A model generated the notes under the pieces. That model did not search any database, was not told the origin of the DNA, and worked only from the letters and a program-made list of their open reading frames with translations. DNA of 64,000 nt. Source: Symbiodinium microadriaticum. Taxonomy: Eukaryota; Sar; Dinophyceae; Suessiales; Symbiodiniaceae. Shown in pieces: positions 44,101-53,599 of the stretch. Position numbers and translations under genes: made by a program. Where the stretch lies: positions 123,430 to 187,429 of the forward strand of contig LSRX01000419.1 of the NCBI GenBank assembly GCA_001939145.1. The letters run 5' to 3'. The stretch's first letter is position 1. Each line of letters starts with the position of its first letter.

Positions 44101-44564
44101 CAAGGCCGGGGTCGGCATGGGCCGACCTGTCCTTCGGAGTCCTCATGGCCCGCATTTTGGATCTCAGGGACTCTTTCCTATCAGGACATTCCTGTGATCT
44201 CGCGATTACCTTCGCATGGGATGGGCACAGGAGTTGGTGCCCTCCTGAGCCGCAGACGCACGCCGTACCACTGTCTGACCTGATGTGGGCCGACGATCTG
44301 TCGACATGTCTTGCCATTGATGACACACTGAGGGCAGCTAAGATCATTGGCACCTCCGCAGGGTCTCTGGCTGATGCATTCGAGAGCCACGGCTTCGATC
44401 TTACATTTGGGCCACGCAAAACAGCGGCGATCTTCAGCCCTAAGGGGCCGGGGGCACGAGCTGTTCGACGGGAACTCTTCCGTCCCGACCCAGGAATTCA
44501 CGTCATGAGAGAGAGTCGTGCAGCTTCCTGGTTGCCCCTGGTAGACGCTTATAAGCACTTATAG
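40908..44564 (+). pseudogene. Retrotransposon ORF2, segment 3: RNase H, APE endonuclease, reverse transcriptase
   Basis: Residues about 160-310 are an RNase H with all acidic residues: D168 (FVDGS), E220 (RAECLAL), D245 (FSDCQAAL), D301 (NELAD) and H291 (PGHAG). Residues about 395-665 are an exonuclease-endonuclease-phosphatase (APE) domain: N403 (VSYNAL), E445 (IQEAR), D560/N563 (GDDCN), D627 (ARPDF) and D656-H657. Residues about 890-1,218 are a reverse transcriptase: WIYKGRGEQ/SFRGIL, motif A D980 (VFADV), motif B (RGTRPGSAWAD) and motif C A1128-D1129-D1130. The fingers region before WIYKGRG looks shortened. The frame stops at 44,564 inside the YKHLGV-type motif. Confidence 0.8.
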
Positions 44565-44569
44565 GGGTT

Positions 44570-46150
44570 ATGCAGATGCCGGAAGGAGGCATCAAGGCCG
44601 AGATCAAGCAGCGAGTTGCCTCCGCGCGGGGTGCTTTCAAGGAAGGCCGCGTGAAAGTCTTTCGTTGCAAACGGGTTTCGGTAGCTCGGCGTGGGGTGCT
44701 GTTGTCTTCGCTTGTCATGAGTAGACTCACCTTCGGCTCTGGCGCGTGGCCACCCCTGAGTGCCGCAGATTCCAACCTATTCGGTGGTACTGTCACTTCT
44801 CTGTACCGTGCAACGTTGGGACTGTCGCGAGATGCTGACCAACACGTCACTCTTGCAATGATGTGCTCCTTGCTAGGTCTTTTGGACGCTGAAACCTTAT
44901 TGCGGATTGAGCAGCTGCGATACTTGCGTCAACTGTTGGGACACGCACCGGATGTTTTGTGGGCATTGGTCCGAGTCGACACAGCCTATCTCAATGTCCT
45001 TCGCGAAGCACTGGCTTGGCTTTACAGGCGGGTGCAGGCGACTTGCCAGCTCCCGGACCCACTGCTCGAGTGGGATGTATGGTGCCGCACCTGTCTTGAG
45101 CGACCCGGCCTTTTCAAGGGCCTGATCAAAAGAGCCCAAGGCCTTGAACTATGCCGTGTGAAGTGCTATGCTGCATTCCAATCCCTGCATCGAGTCATTC
45201 GGGAGCTATGTGACGGCTTGCCTGCTGAGTCCCACGATGAACCTCCCACCTTTGTTGAAGCATGTCTCATCTGCAAAAAAGGCTTCGAGTCGAGGGTGGC
45301 TTGGGCTTGCCACTCTTCGAAGAAGCACGGGTATCGGGTAATTGCTTCAGTTTTGGCAGGTAGTCGTGGGGATACCGTGTGTCAGGGGTGTGGGAAGTGC
45401 TTTTCACGGGCTTCTCGCCTTCGCAGGCATCTCTTGCACTCCAGCAGCTGCAGGGTCAACTGGGGAGCTTTCACCCCTGCGCATGAGGATGCACCTGTCA
45501 TGCACGACAGGCAACCGCCTGTCACGCTTGAGAGAGTCTTGGAAGAGCACCATGCGGGCCCTGACCCAGCTCTTTATCATCAGGGGTTGCTGTCTGCACT
45601 TCATGAGCTGTGTGAGCCCTCGGCTGAAGATGTCTGGCAAACCCTGATTGAATACGTGGAGCCTCTTGATGTGCTGAGGAACACAGTGAAGGCCTGGCAT
45701 TCCAGCTTAGGATCGACGCTTTGGGCCGATGAGGTCTGTGAGGATGTACTGCTTATGCTTGACCCGGTTCTATGCTGCGAGACGTTTTGTAAAACAAGGA
45801 CCAAGCCGAAATCGGCGGTCTGCTGTCCGGACCTCCCAGGTCCTTTCAGCACTTCTCTGTCCTTCGTTTTGACAGGGGCCCTTACTACCGTCTCGATTTC
45901 AGAACCGCCTTGTCCAGGCTTTGCTTTCCCTTTCATAGGCGGCGTATCTCTTGCTGCAGCCAAACGGCAATGTGCCTTCCTAGAAGCCTCATGTGAAGCC
46001 ATTGGCGTCCTTATTCAACGGGCGCAAAGCTCCAGGGTATTTCTTCGAATCTCACGGCAGGCTCTACAGGCTCTCGAACCAGTTCCCACCTGGCTTATGT
46101 CGGTGGGCTTTTCTTTGGTCGGTGAAGGGCTTTGCAGCCCCACTGACTAG
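44570..46150 (+). pseudogene. Retrotransposon ORF2, segment 4: RT thumb and zinc fingers
   Basis: Continues the reverse transcriptase past its YKHL motif after a 2-nt shift; the ATG at 44,570 is an internal Met of ORF2. Residues 1-225 are the helical thumb-like region. C232-x2-C235-x12-H248-x4-H253 forms one finger. C271-x2-C274-x12-H287-x2-H290, with C294 nearby, forms a second and probably binds DNA or RNA near the target site. The C-terminus of about 200 residues has no known motif. The stop TAG at 46,148 is 66 nt before the element end. Confidence 0.7.
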
Positions 46151-46216
46151 TTTCACATAGAATTCATCTTTTTGCTATAGGCGCGACCAACGGTCTCTCA
46201 GCCTGCGGAATGAAAA
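46151..46216 (+). other. 3' UTR and end of the retrotransposon
   Basis: Short 66-nt untranslated tail ending GCGGAATGAAAA, a minimal A-rich end. Confidence 0.6.
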
Positions 46217-46231
46217 ATGTATGTGTATTTA
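46217..46231 (+). repeat. Right target-site duplication
   Basis: ATGTATGTGTATTTA, identical to 34,146-34,160. Confidence 0.7.
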
Positions 46232-46420
46232 TACATATGTATATATATATATGGTTATATATATATATATATATCTACCTACCTACCTACCTACCTACCT
46301 ACCTACTACCTACCTACCTACCTACCTACCTACCTACCTACCTACCTACCTACCTACCTACCTACCTATCCATCTGTCTATCTATCTATCTATCTATCTA
46401 TCTGTCTATCTGTTGGTATA
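46232..46420. repeat. TA, CTAC and CTAT microsatellite
   Basis: TA run, then about 24 CTAC units, then CTAT and CTGT units. Continuation of the simple repeat into which the retrotransposon inserted. Confidence 0.9.
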
Positions 46421-47493
46421 TACATACTTTGAGGTCGAAAGTCTTGAAAGTGCACCTAGTTGGGCTCTTAGGAGTACTAGGGTTCGGATCTCTGAGGCAG
46501 ACTTCTACGAGAGCGGCATTCTGCTTGGGGTTTACGGCTCAGGATGGCTGAGCGCTTCGGGCTTTAGGGTTTAGGGTTCGGGGTTCAGAGCTTAGGGTTC
46601 AGGGCTTTAGGGTTTAGGGTTTAGCTTCGAGTGAGGTTTACGCCAGGAGCCCTCTTCCACAATCCCTCGTCAGAACGCGTACTGTCAGCCAACGAGAAGC
46701 CTTTAACGAGGCTTTCCATAGATTCCACACTGCGGGCAGCAAGCTGTAGTCTAACAGCCAGACTACGATCAAACTCCCAACTGCAAAGCAAACACATGTC
46801 TCGTTGACAAAAGGTTTCACAAGCCATCAACCTGGAACTGCCCTCAGAGTGTGTACAGTTGCAAGCAGTTAGCTAACAGTGCAACACCTTCCGAGCGCCG
46901 CTATGATCAGTCCTTCCTCTCTGGCCGTTGGGGGAACCTCCTGGGAAGCCATGCTACACGTATACATTCTAGACTCTATCCTGCATAAAACAGAACCTAC
47001 AAACACCAGGTATCAGAATAGGCGGCATTTCACCAACGCAGAGACCCCGAAACCCTACACCACTACACCCTAAACCCCTTCCACACCCCAAACCCTAAAC
47101 CCTCAACCCCAATTCGCCCCTAAACCCTAAACCTTAAGCCCTAATGGGACGCCGGGTCCTTCTCAAGGGAAACCTATAAGCACTAAAGCTCAATGAAGCT
47201 TTAGCAAGCGATCTTTATACTCCGGCAGCCTGTAATCTGGCTGCTCATCACACTCGTAGTGGATGAACCTGTAGCTGCTACGAAGCGTTTAAAGCTGAGG
47301 GTTTTAGGCTTTAGGGCTTTAGGGTGTTGGGGCTTAAGGTTCAGGGTTAAGGGCTTCAGGCATTTAGAGCTTATAGGGTTTGGAGTTGAGGGCTCTCTGC
47401 CTTTTAGGGTGTAGGGTTGAGGGACTCAGAGTTGAGGGCTTTGCGAGTTTAGGGTTTAGCGTCTTAGGGGTTTGCCTGAACCGCCAAATGTAG
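46421..47493. other. Spacer with telomere-like units
   Basis: TTTAGGG-type pieces at 46,560-46,625 and 47,280-47,470 and CCCTAAA at 47,060-47,140. No gene supported. Confidence 0.4.
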
Positions 47494-47552
47494 GCAAAAT
47501 AATGGTCCAAGACCTCTGAAAGGCTATTACTCTACATACTGTTGAAACCCAG
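47494..47552 (+). mobile_element. Introner-like family K, copy 4 (59 bp)
   Basis: Begins GCAAAATAATGGTCC after TAG, contains CTCTACATACTG and ends AACCCAG. GC donor and CAG acceptor at the exact ends. Confidence 0.55.
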
Positions 47553-47645
47553 CGCGCCTATAAACGCTCTGTGAGGCGTCTGGCAGGGCTGTCTAAGGAG
47601 TTTAGGGTCTCGGATTGTGTGAAGACACCATGGGGCTCTGGAAGG
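47553..47645 (+). CDS. Exon candidate after family K, donor GTTTAGGG
   Basis: Thirty-one open codons, RAYKRSVRRLAGLSKEFR and then VSDCVKTPWGSGR, directly after the family K acceptor. The donor is AGG|GTTTAGGG. Phase 0 at both ends. Function unknown. Confidence 0.45.
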
Positions 47646-47675
47646 GTTTAGGGTTCAGGGTCCACATGGCTCTCT

Positions 47676-47885
47676 ATGGTTGATGAACCGAAACTGGTTC
47701 ATGGTTGGGATGGTATTAAGAATGCAAAGCTTTATGTTTTGAACTTCTGTTGGGCTCAAGCAGGCAAAACACGTAAAATGCTATCCAATTATGCCCAAGG
47801 AAGGATTTTGGATGGTTCAAGGGTGAGCTTAGGAGTCGAGGCTTTAGGGCTTAGGTTTCTTGGAGGTGAAGATATTGAGGATTGA
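47676..47885 (+). CDS. Weak exon or short ORF
   Basis: Frame with EPKLVHGWDGIKNAKLYV and AQAGKTRKMLSNYAQGR, AT-richer than other exon candidates. It could end at a GTGAGC donor near 47,823 instead of the stop. Confidence 0.25.
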   Translation: MVDEPKLVHGWDGIKNAKLYVLNFCWAQAGKTRKMLSNYAQGRILDGSRVSLGVEALGLRFLGGEDIED

Positions 47886-48299
47886 GTTCTGGGTGGGTTT
47901 ACTTTCCTGGCTCACGGTTTATGACTTACGGGTGTGTATTGGTGAGTACGGTTAAGAGAAGGCTTGAACAGTATAAGGAAATCTTGCCATAGTTACATCC
48001 AGAGATATTCATCTCAACCAAGGTACCTGCTGTCCTTTCATGGTGCACAATCCGTGACTGCAAAGATCGTACTAAGGGCGGTTTAGGGTTTATGCCTGCA
48101 AGGCGTGACCTGATTCGTTGAGAACCCCAACACCACACCGTGTGGCTGTAGGGTTTAGGGTATACGGGTTATCCCAACAATAAAACAGCGAATCCGGCTC
48201 TCGAGACAAAGCGTGGGTTTCGGGGCTGCGGGTTCACGCCACGCCACGGCTTACTTAGGGGGGTTCTTCAACGGCAGTAAGATTCGTGAACAAGTGTAG

Positions 48300-48390
48300 G
48301 GAGGTGCGCCGTCCGAGTCTGGAGCTACCGAATTGGCTTCAAGAAACGTTGAATCGTCATCAGGCCTCTCACATTGCACCAACTACATAG
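48300..48390 (+). CDS. Exon candidate upstream of the 48.5-kb gene
   Basis: Frame GGAPSESGATELASRNVE and then SSSGLSHCTNYI between GTGTAG and ATAG|GC. Its outgoing phase does not match the next exon, so a further exon would be needed between them. Confidence 0.3.
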
Positions 48391-48474
48391 GCCAAGAACC
48401 CTAAACCCTAAACTCAGGCTACTGGACCCTAGTCGCTAACCCCCGAAATCCCAAACCCTGCACTCCAGACACAG

Positions 48475-49035
48475 GATGCCACGATGCCCTCCAATTTTCT
48501 TGGTCAGTCGACGTGTTCTTCACCGGCGCAGCGTAGCCCGCCATCGGAGCCTTCTGGAGGCAGCTTGGAGAGAATCCCGGGGCTCATAACAGGGCACCCA
48601 TAGGCTCCTTAGTAGCTCCTTGTTGGGATTACCTTATAGGACTCTAGATATGAATCCATAAAAAGGAACTACTTAGGAGCCTATGGGTATGGGGTTCAAA
48701 GTTTAAGGCGAGAGGCTTCTTACCGGAGTGTGTTGATTCTGGCATCTGCATTGGTGTTTTTTATCCTGGTACTTCATAATGGAAGAAGTACACGAACCAC
48801 GGGGCAGGGATCGTGCCAACTTTTCAGGGGGCATCTTCTGCTTCTTCTTGTGACGCGCAGCTCAGGGTCTACCACAATCCGGAAATCAATCGGCGATACC
48901 CTTAGCATCAAAATAGCCCAAAAGCCTCATATAATAGGGTCTTTGGGCCCAAAAGCCTTAAAATATGAGTCCTTCGATGCTAAGGGTATTAGCAGTCGTG
49001 AGCCCCTACCACTGCTGCCCAAGACGAACCCCTAA
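48475..49035 (+). CDS. Four-exon gene 3' end with two MITE introns
   Basis: Exon 1 48,475-48,593 (ACACAG acceptor; DATMPSNFLGQSTCSS and on to GLIT). Intron 48,594-48,701 is GC...AG and holds family A copy 12. Exon 2 48,702-48,753 (LRREASYRSVLILASAL). Intron 48,754-48,827 is GT...AG. Exon 3 48,828-48,892 (GASSASSCDAQLRVYHNP). Intron 48,893-48,992 is GC...AG and is nearly all family G copy 2. Exon 4 48,993-49,035 (SREPLPLLPKTNP, TAA). All phases agree (2-2, 0-0, 2-2). The product is Ser-rich and of unknown function. This is the best-supported host gene model in the window. Confidence 0.55.
48597..48687 (+). mobile_element. MITE family A, copy 12, acting as intron
   Basis: Ends CCCATAGGCTCCTTAGTAG and CTACTTAGGAGCCTATGGG, inside the 108-nt intron 48,594-48,701. 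Confidence 0.8.
48896..48989 (+). mobile_element. MITE family G, copy 2, acting as intron
   Basis: Near-perfect inverted ends ATACCCTTAGCATC and GATGCTAAGGGTAT. It fills the 100-nt intron 48,893-48,992 except for 3 nt on each side. Confidence 0.8.
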
Positions 49036-49036
49036 A

Positions 49037-49145
49037 CCCCGCACCCTGACCCTACACCCGAAACCCTAAACCCTAAACCCTGTACCCTAGGCCCTCAACC
49101 CTAAACTCTGTACCCTAAGCCCTAAACTCCCTAAACCCTAAACTG
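49037..49145 (-). repeat. CCCTAAA array
   Basis: CCCTAAA and CCCTGTACC-type units directly after the stop of the 48.5-kb gene. Confidence 0.75.
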
Positions 49146-49234
49146 ACGCGAACCCTAAACCCCTACCGACCCCAAAATCCTAAAACCGAGCCCTTGCCCC
49201 GAAGTCTAAAAGGCCCATGTCGCAGGCCAAGCCT

Positions 49235-49295
49235 TCTTTAGGGGTTTAGGGCTTTAGGGGTTTAGGGTTTAGGGTTTGGGGTTTAGGGTTTAGGG
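49235..49295 (+). repeat. TTTAGGG array
   Basis: TTTAGGGGTTTAGGG units. Confidence 0.8.
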
Positions 49296-49702
49296 GTTCT
49301 CTCTAAAATCTTCAACCGCCCGAAACCCACAAAACCCTCCATCGAACAACTGTACGCTGTTTCGGGTTTAGGGTTTAGGGGGGTACCGCTATACCCACAA
49401 CCCTTCTAGTCGCTAAACGCACAAAACCATGTAAGTATGAAATCCAAGATTCTGGGACCTAGCGCAACAAACCTTAGCCATAGACTGCATCGGAACCCTA
49501 AACCTGAAGGCACAAATGCAAGTACATGCTGCCGGGTGAGATCCGGTATTCACGTCTGCGAAAAGCAGAACAGAAACACAACAAAAGATCCCGAAACACC
49601 ATGCTCAAGCCTCAGCCCAACTCTGAACCCTACAACCCTAGAGCATTTGCCATGAAGATTTGCCCCAAAGCCCTCGACCCCCAAAGCCACTGAAACCCGA
49701 AG

Positions 49703-49793
49703 CATCGAAGAGGCCTCCGCAGTTTCCGCCTCAGCCCCCTGCAGAGTTTGGGCGAGTTTGGGAGTCGCAGCTGTGCTTTGGAGCGAGCTTGAG
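49703..49793 (+). CDS. Exon candidate, Pro-rich
   Basis: After CGAAG the frame reads SKRPPQFPPQPPAEFGRV and then WESQLCFGASL, ending TTGAG|GC. Clear coding character. CCCAAAG/CCCTCGA repeats lie left and TTTAGGGG right. Confidence 0.45.
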
Positions 49794-50255
49794 GCGTGTA
49801 GTATAGTGGAGGGGTTCAGGGGTTTAGGGGCTTAGGGTTCAGGGCTTTAGGGTTCTAGGGCTTAGTGTTTTCGGATCTAGAGTATACGGGGGTTAACAGT
49901 TAGAAGAGAGTGTTGTGATGATGACAATGACGATGAATTTGATGAGAACATACGAGAACACTTCTCCAGCTCCGAACCTATGCAGTCGCAAGCCTTGAAA
50001 CCCCCAGCATCATGCCGCAAACATTCCCTGCAAACACTGCGCTGTAAACCTCAACCAAATCATCGGCTGTAGGATTTTAGGGTTTAACGGGTTTACGGCC
50101 CCAGAGTTTAAGTATTGTAGGCTTCAGGCACAGGGAACTCTGAAGGTGCGGCTTCGTGCTTGAAAACATTTTGCTCGATTCTACTGCGCGACATCCTAGG
50201 TTTGTTTCACCGAGGTTCTAGAGGAAGTTGGGATTTTCGGCTTTCTTGTTTTGGG

Positions 50256-50366
50256 ATATGGGTAGTTCTCTAAGTTAGGGTCCCTGCTTGGGTTCCCAAA
50301 AGAGTGCGGCACCCGCATAATGAGGACCCTAAACATGTACCCTAACACTTAAAGAGCTACCCATAT
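50256..50366 (+). mobile_element. MITE family H, copy 1
   Basis: Ends ATATGGGTAGTTCTCTAAG and CTTAAAGAGCTACCCATAT with TTAGGG and CCCTAA just inside. Confidence 0.7.
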
Positions 50367-50809
50367 GCGGCTCGGGAATCTGGGTAGAAGTCAGAAGAGT
50401 CCGAGTGCATCAAAAACACTGGGACAGAGCACCATGACCTGACATCCGAAATCCTGAAATCCGACACCGGAGCTTGGGGTCCTGGGTTTCAGTACCTGAA
50501 AACCCTAAAACCCCAAAACCTAAACCCTCAAAGCCCTAAACTCGGAAACGCCAGACCCGCACCTCAAGCTCAAGAATCCCCAAAGCCTAGACCCTAAACC
50601 CTAAACCCTAGACCGCTCAAACTGTTGAACCTGGGCCCTCACAACCGCGTTTGCGCCAACACCCTGTGGTTTCCAATGACCATCGTATAATTAGGGGTCG
50701 GGCAGTTGTGGGTTTAGGAGTCAGGGTGTAGGGTTTATAAATTAAAGGAGCCCCGACAACAAGGACCCTGGCGTCGAGAGCCCAACCCGCCCAACCCTGA
50801 ACCCTAAAC

Positions 50810-50855
50810 CATTCGAGGGCGCAGTGCCCAGGCCTGAAACCAGCCTGTGAACATC
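50810..50855 (-). CDS. Micro-exon candidate, donor GTTTAGGG
   Basis: After GCTCAG the minus frame reads DVHRLVSGLGTAPSN and ends G|GTTTAGGG. Confidence 0.35.
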
Positions 50856-51054
50856 CTGAGCCAGCGGGACGACGGATTTCAGTCTACTAAACCCTATCTA
50901 TATATATATATATATAAACCCTAAACCCTAAGCCTAGGAGGCTTCGGCTTTTCAAAAGGCTTTCGGGCTCAGCGGTTCAGGGCGCAAAGGCTCAAGGCTT
51001 TTGGGTTTAAGGGCTCCGGGCTGAATGCTTTAATGCATGTTGGCTTCAAGGAGT

Positions 51055-51125
51055 TAGGGTTTTAGGGTTTAGGGTTTTAGGGTTTAGGGTTTAGGGTTTT
51101 GGGGTTTAGGGTTTTGGATTTAGGG
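51055..51125 (+). repeat. TTTAGGG array
   Basis: TTTAGGG and TTTTAGGG units. Confidence 0.8.
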
Positions 51126-51282
51126 GCTGTCGGCTTTAATTAAGGCACGCGGCGCAGAAAAAAACCACCCCGGAAGCAAACCCTGACAGTGGAGGGTTGA
51201 GGCAAGTGCATCGTGTAGCAGAAGCAAAACCGGTCGCGATTTCGTGACCAATTTGTTGGGCGCACTATGCGGCCTCAAGGCG

Positions 51283-51537
51283 CTATCTGAGCACGGTGCC
51301 TGCTGCAAGCCATCTGTCTGATGTCCTGACCCAGTGGAGCCACTGGGTCTCATGGATATGCTGCTTCAAAGCTTTCTGTGTGGCGGCGTTCACTCCTTGG
51401 CAGTTTCGTTTGGCATGTCCCCACCAACCATCTAGGCAGCACGGACACTGCACCATGCCTTTGCGGCTGCCTGACAAGTCTGAGGAGCCAGGCCAAATTG
51501 GCTTGCCATGAACAAGACTTCCTGCCAAGGAAGCCAA
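51283..51537 (-). CDS. Possible zinc-binding exon
   Basis: The minus frame contains MVQCPCCLDGWWGHAKRN, then NAATQKALKQHIHETQW. A CxxC pair followed by spaced His residues suggests a small zinc-binding module, but the spacing fits no standard finger. Two other frames are also open over this GC-rich island. Confidence 0.3.
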   Translation of the reverse strand: MASLAGSLVHGKPIWPGSSDLSGSRKGMVQCPCCLDGWWGHAKRNCQGVNAATQKALKQHIHETQWLHWVRTSDRWLAAGTVLR

Positions 51538-51639
51538 ACCCCTGCCGGAGCCATGGACTGCAGGCCATAGCGAAAGTCGTCAAAGACTATCTTCAATATT
51601 ATGAGGAGTTTTCTTGACATTTGACATCACTATCAGGTA

Positions 51640-52500
51640 AGAGTTTAACAAGTTTAACCGTTAGTATAACCAAGCAGAGAGTAACTGTCTAGGCGTCCCG
51701 ATCACAGTCGCAGCAACACTATGACAAATTGCCTTGACATAAGTATTACGGCTCCCTAAATCCCCAACCCCTGCAGCAGCAATGCGACGATGAGCACCTG
51801 AGCGAGCAAGGTGGTTTTTTCCCAGACGCGTACCTTAATTAAGGGTTTAGCCATGAAGGATTCTAACGGCTCTCAGTTTTGAGGGTCCAGGCTTTAAGAC
51901 CCTAGGGCTGTTGGGTGGCAGGGCTGGGATAATTTTCTTTTGCGGTTTAGGCAGGGTCTAAGGCCCCAAAACCCGGAAAGCCCTAGAGGCCCTGGTTGAG
52001 GGTTTCGGTGATAACCCTCAACCCTATAAGCCTAAAGCCCTATACCCTAAACCCTCACCCCTAAACCCTAAATCAGGCCCTATGCCCGAAACCCCCAAGC
52101 CTTGACGAGCAAGCCCCCGGTACAGAAACCTCAAGGGGAGCCTCAAACAAAGCCTACATTTTTAGGGTTTCGGGTTTAGGGTCCCGTATCCCCGAAATAG
52201 ACTCGCAGCAGCAACACTAAGCTCCCTCGGCCGAGAGCACCCCAACAAAACACCCAAAAGCAAAAGCATCACTACGCAGGGTGAGGGTTGGGGGTGAAGA
52301 GTCTAGGAACACGGGTCTAGAGTTTTATACAACAGCCCCTAAATCCTGAAACAACACCCTCTTCAAATCCTGAAGCTCGATCCATCTCTACACGTCCGCA
52401 CACTGAAATCCCTCTACAACCCCCGGCCCCGATCGGAAGGTTCAGGATCGAGGGTCTCCAAACCCCCCAAAGCCTGCAACCTAAACCCCTATAAACCCCT
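51640..52500. other. Spacer, no confident gene
   Basis: Telomere-like pieces near 52,010-52,110 only. Confidence 0.4.
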
Positions 52501-52585
52501 AGGGCTCCAGCTACCTAAATAGTAGGCTACTAACCATATATTATGTAATTACCCCGGTAACCTACTATTTAAGTAACTGGAGCCC
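52501..52585 (+). mobile_element. MITE family B, copy 2, uninterrupted
   Basis: Ends AGGGCTCCAGCTACCTAA and TTAAGTAACTGGAGCCCT. It shows the empty site GGCTACTAACCATATATT that matches the interrupted copy at 10,763-10,941. Confidence 0.8.
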
Positions 52586-52589
52586 TGGG

Positions 52590-53250
52590 GAACCCTACAA
52601 ACCCTATAAACCTCTAAACTCCGAAGCCCCCAGCCCTTAAGTCAGGAGGGGCCTCAGCGACATCGCGGCGAGGTACGCACAGCAACGGACGCTACCAGGC
52701 CGGGTATCTGGATTCTTAGGGTGTGGGGGGTATCAGGAATCTCAAGAAGTCGCTGCTGAACTACGAAAAAGCGGTGCTCTGTGTAGGCTGCTTCTTATGA
52801 AACCTAAGCATTAAACAAAAAAACAGCTAGAGACCGAAACGAAGCCAGGCTATTGGACTGCACCGTTGTCGTCATCTTGCTTCTATCATTGTCTCTCCCC
52901 GAAGCACCGAATGCTAACAGCTCACCTGGGAACACATCAGCATCGAACACTTCGCTGTCTGTGCGAGCCAAATGACTGTGAAGCGTGCTCCCCTAGAAAT
53001 TCGTCAGCTTAGTTCAGTTCCTCAAGAACCTAAGCAATCACCACGACCTGTAAGACACCACACCGGAAATGCCAGAACGAGTCGCGCTCATAAACCTTGC
53101 ACAGTTCTGCATCCTCGAACCCACGGGCCGCAAGCCCTCAAGGCGACCCAACACCGCCAGCCAAACCGACAACAGCATGATCTCGAAATTGCTTAAGATT
53201 CTGCAATTGCGACAACCAAGAATTGACAAATAGTAGTGTAGCGGTACTTG
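52590..53250. other. Spacer, no confident gene
   Basis: A possible micro-exon at 52,645-52,671 (AG|...GCGAG|GTACGC) is too short to assess. The rest has no motif. Confidence 0.3.
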
Positions 53251-53254
53251 TAGG

Positions 53255-53580
53255 ATGGTAACAACGGCAGCAGTAGCAACAGCAGAAGCACTGACGTCAG
53301 CCGTGGTCGTAGCAGTAGCAAGAGCGGTAGCAGTGGTGTCGTCCTCGTCGCATTGGCCATCCTCCTAGCCGCCCTCGTCAGACAGATGTGGTCTTTGTAG
53401 CCGTCACCATCGTCGTCTTCGTACTCCTGGTCGGAGTCGTCGTCGTAGTAACAGAAGGAGGCGGAGGAGGAGGAGGAGCAGGAGTCGTAGTCGTGGTCGT
53501 AGTAGTCGTAGTAGCTAAGAAGAATAGGCGGTGGAGGAGGAGACGCAACGGAAACGGCAGCAGCAACAGCAGCAGGTTTA
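53255..53580. repeat. GTC/AGC/AGG triplet-rich tract
   Basis: Imperfect GTCGTAGTC, AGGAGG and AGCAGC units keeping several frames open on both strands. Confidence 0.7.
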
Positions 53581-53599
53581 CGAGTAGTTAAGGTTGGAA

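Larger units (their letters stand above)
34161..46216 (+). mobile_element. LINE-like non-LTR retrotransposon, 12.06 kb
   Basis: A unit bounded by a perfect 15-bp direct repeat. No long terminal repeats are visible. It carries ORF1 (34,344-35,534) and an ORF2 broken into four overlapping frames (35,543-46,150). ORF2 encodes RNase H, an APE-type endonuclease, a reverse transcriptase with an ADD catalytic box, and zinc fingers. The 3' UTR is only about 66 bp and ends AATGAAAA. Both flanks are simple repeats, and removing the element restores a continuous TATG/TATA tract. Enzyme set and duplication say LINE; the internal order is unusual. Frameshifts make autonomous activity of this copy unlikely. 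Confidence 0.85.

Noticed and set aside
34161-46216. LTR retrotransposon or retrovirus-like element
   Set aside because: No terminal repeats, no protease or integrase motifs; APE endonuclease and short A-rich 3' end fit a LINE.
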